This document shows positions 14,592 through 15,917 of a DNA stretch of 15,917 bases, in pieces. The notes below the pieces were generated by a model that was not told where the DNA came from, searched no databases, and saw only the letters and a list, made by a program, of their open reading frames with translations. Origin of the DNA: Bdellovibrionales bacterium (lineage in GTDB: Bacteria; Bdellovibrionota; Bdellovibrionia; Bdellovibrionales; UBA1609); NCBI GenBank assembly GCA_026713205.1, contig JAPOOY010000279.1, forward strand, positions 1 to 15,917, read 5' to 3'. Every line of letters starts with the position of its first letter. Position 1 is the first letter of the stretch. Made by a program: the position numbers and the translations under genes.

Positions 14592-15917
14592 CTAATATCC
14601 ACCGGCAAAGCTTTCCCTGCGGATTTCCCGGCCTGCAGATAGCCATCCGTTTTTACGGTCCAGAGCCACTCCGAAAACTCGCGCGATATGTTCTCTGTAA
14701 CGAATTTTATGTCCTTTCATTTTTAACTGAAGAATCATATCCGGATTAAACCGTTTTTCCTCCACAAAAAGATTTCTTGGAATAAACTGGTGATGAATAC
14801 GGGGGGCTTGTATAGCTTGATCAATATTCAAATTGTTAGCTATGTATCGGTACAGAGTTTGAAGAACTCCATTGATAATCATGGGGCCTCCCGCCCCGCC
14901 AAGGGCTAAAATGGTTTTTCCCTTCCGTTCCACAATCACCGGTGTCATAGAGCTAAGAGGAGTTCGCCCTCCTTTCACTTGATTTTTTTGTCCCTGAATC
15001 ATTTCATACATATTGGCTTTCCCCGGAAGAGTTGTGAAATCATCCATTTGATTGTTTAAGACAATGCCATATTTTTCCGTGACAAGGCCGGAACCATAAA
15101 AACCGTTTAATGTGAGAGTCATGGCCACAGCTTCTCCTTTGTTATTCATAAGGGAGATATGTGTGGTTTCCAAAGATTCTTTTAAAGGGCTTAAGTAGCG
15201 GACTTGTTTTAAAGAAAGAGTTTTGTTTAATTCCTCCAGATTTTCCTCTGAAAGCCAGTTGGGAATAGCGTCTTTAAAATTTTCAGGATCTCCCATTAAG
15301 TTTCGGGGGCGAAAAGCACGAGCCATGATTTCTCCCAGGAGGTGAAGCTCTTCCACACTGTAAAGAGATTTTTTATGGAGCTTTTGTTTTTCCATCAATT
15401 TTAAAGCCCGTGCCAAAATGATTCCCCCTGAACTGGGAAGAGGCATACTGTAAACCTTATGATCACGGAAGGAAACGGATACCGGCTCTAACCATCGTAC
15501 CTGATAATTTTTCAAATCCTCTTTTGTTATAACACCCTTATTTTTCGTTACGGTCAGAACCACATCACGCCCTAAAGGGCCTCCATAAAAAACTTTCAAT
15601 GGATTTCTCTGAACGAGCTTAAGGGCTTTTGTCATTTGTGATTGTTTCAATATGTCTCCAGGCAGGTAAGGGTTTTTTTCCTTAAAGAAGATAGATATTC
15701 CTTTGGAGTTGAAATTCTTTTTTTTCTGCAAAGTGATCTCAGACCAATTTCCTGAAACCGGAAAGCCCTTTTTCGCAAGTTGAATGGCGGGTATCACCAA
15801 GCGGGGCCAGGGAAGTTTCCCGTATTTTTTATGAAGACTCCAAAGACCAGCTAAAAATCCGGGGACACCCACAGCAGCTCCTCCCGTTTGGGAGGAAAGC
15901 CCTTTTGTAATATAAAA
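14592..15917 (-). CDS. ggt: Gamma-glutamyltransferase, C-terminal part (5' end beyond the window)
   Basis: This enzyme cleaves and transfers the gamma-glutamyl group of glutathione and related peptides, normally in the periplasm. The reading frame stays open to the window edge, giving 441 codons that begin within FYITKGLSSQTGG and continue into AAVGVPGFLAGL, a conserved large-subunit motif. A GTG at 15872 is internal and should not be taken as the start. The autoprocessing site and nucleophile is the Thr of ETTHISLMNN, the start of the small subunit. Downstream are GSGLVTEKYGIVLNNQMDDF, GGRTPLSSMTPVIV, GGAGGPMIINGVLQ, the PRIHHQF segment and the terminal EIRRESFAGGY. GGAGGP replaces the more usual GSPGGSR-like oxyanion-loop sequence, a mild divergence. 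The missing part would contain the signal peptide and N-terminus. Confidence 0.93.
   Translation of the reverse strand, partial: FYITKGLSSQTGGAAVGVPGFLAGLWSLHKKYGKLPWPRLVIPAIQLAKKGFPVSGNWSEITLQKKKNFNSKGISIFFKEKNPYLPGDILKQSQMTKALKLVQRNPLKVFYGGPLGRDVVLTVTKNKGVITKEDLKNYQVRWLEPVSVSFRDHKVYSMPLPSSGGIILARALKLMEKQKLHKKSLYSVEELHLLGEIMARAFRPRNLMGDPENFKDAIPNWLSEENLEELNKTLSLKQVRYLSPLKESLETTHISLMNNKGEAVAMTLTLNGFYGSGLVTEKYGIVLNNQMDDFTTLPGKANMYEMIQGQKNQVKGGRTPLSSMTPVIVERKGKTILALGGAGGPMIINGVLQTLYRYIANNLNIDQAIQAPRIHHQFIPRNLFVEEKRFNPDMILQLKMKGHKIRYREHIARVFGVALDRKNGWLSAGREIRRESFAGGY

Noticed and set aside
15870..15872. GTG codon as the start of gamma-glutamyltransferase
   Set aside because: The reading frame continues upstream with conserved family sequence (GLSSQTGGAA) to the window edge, so this codon is internal.

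Overview
The window looks like a chromosomal segment of a Gram-negative-type bacterium of moderately low GC content. The signs are a periplasmic-type gamma-glutamyltransferase, a secreted protein with an ordinary Sec signal, and compact operons with ATGA stop/start overlaps. I cannot place the lineage with confidence. A fused shikimate-pathway enzyme is the most distinctive taxonomic marker here.

Layout. (1) 50-7288, plus strand: a pyrimidine operon with pyrB, a small two-helix membrane protein, carA and carB. It is continuous with a two-gene ABC-2 type transporter, because the ATPase start codon overlaps the carB stop. A good sigma70-like promoter sits directly against the pyrB start codon. 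(2) 7289-7700: a gene-free spacer filled with nested palindromes and diverged tandem repeats. (3) 7701-10522, plus strand: a shikimate-pathway pair, a trifunctional AroK-AroD-AroE fusion overlapping aroC (chorismate synthase) by ATGA. (4) 10544-11680, minus strand: a protein with a signal peptide and the motifs of a PI3/PI4-kinase-like phosphotransferase. (5) 11681-12486: an AT-rich spacer with no convincing gene, holding a second copy of the palindromic repeat. (6) 12487-14488, plus strand: an OLD/AAA15-type ATPase followed by a small PIN-domain protein, which is the architecture of a two-gene defence (abortive infection) module. It is AT-richer than the housekeeping genes. (7) 14592 to the window end, minus strand: the C-terminal 441 codons of a gamma-glutamyltransferase.

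How the genes work together. CarA and CarB make carbamoyl phosphate, which PyrB condenses with aspartate for pyrimidine synthesis. The trifunctional Aro protein plus AroC would perform four steps of chorismate synthesis: dehydroquinate dehydration, shikimate formation, shikimate phosphorylation, and final chorismate formation. The DAHP synthase, AroB and AroA steps are not in this window. The accessory part (about 10.5-14.5 kb) combines a secreted kinase-like protein, repeats and a putative defence pair between housekeeping blocks.

Most noteworthy: the AroK-AroD-AroE fusion, which has the same domain order as the last three domains of the eukaryotic AROM protein; the ATPase-PIN pair; the signal-peptide-bearing PI-kinase-like protein; and a family of palindromic intergenic repeats whose core recurs 4.6 kb apart.
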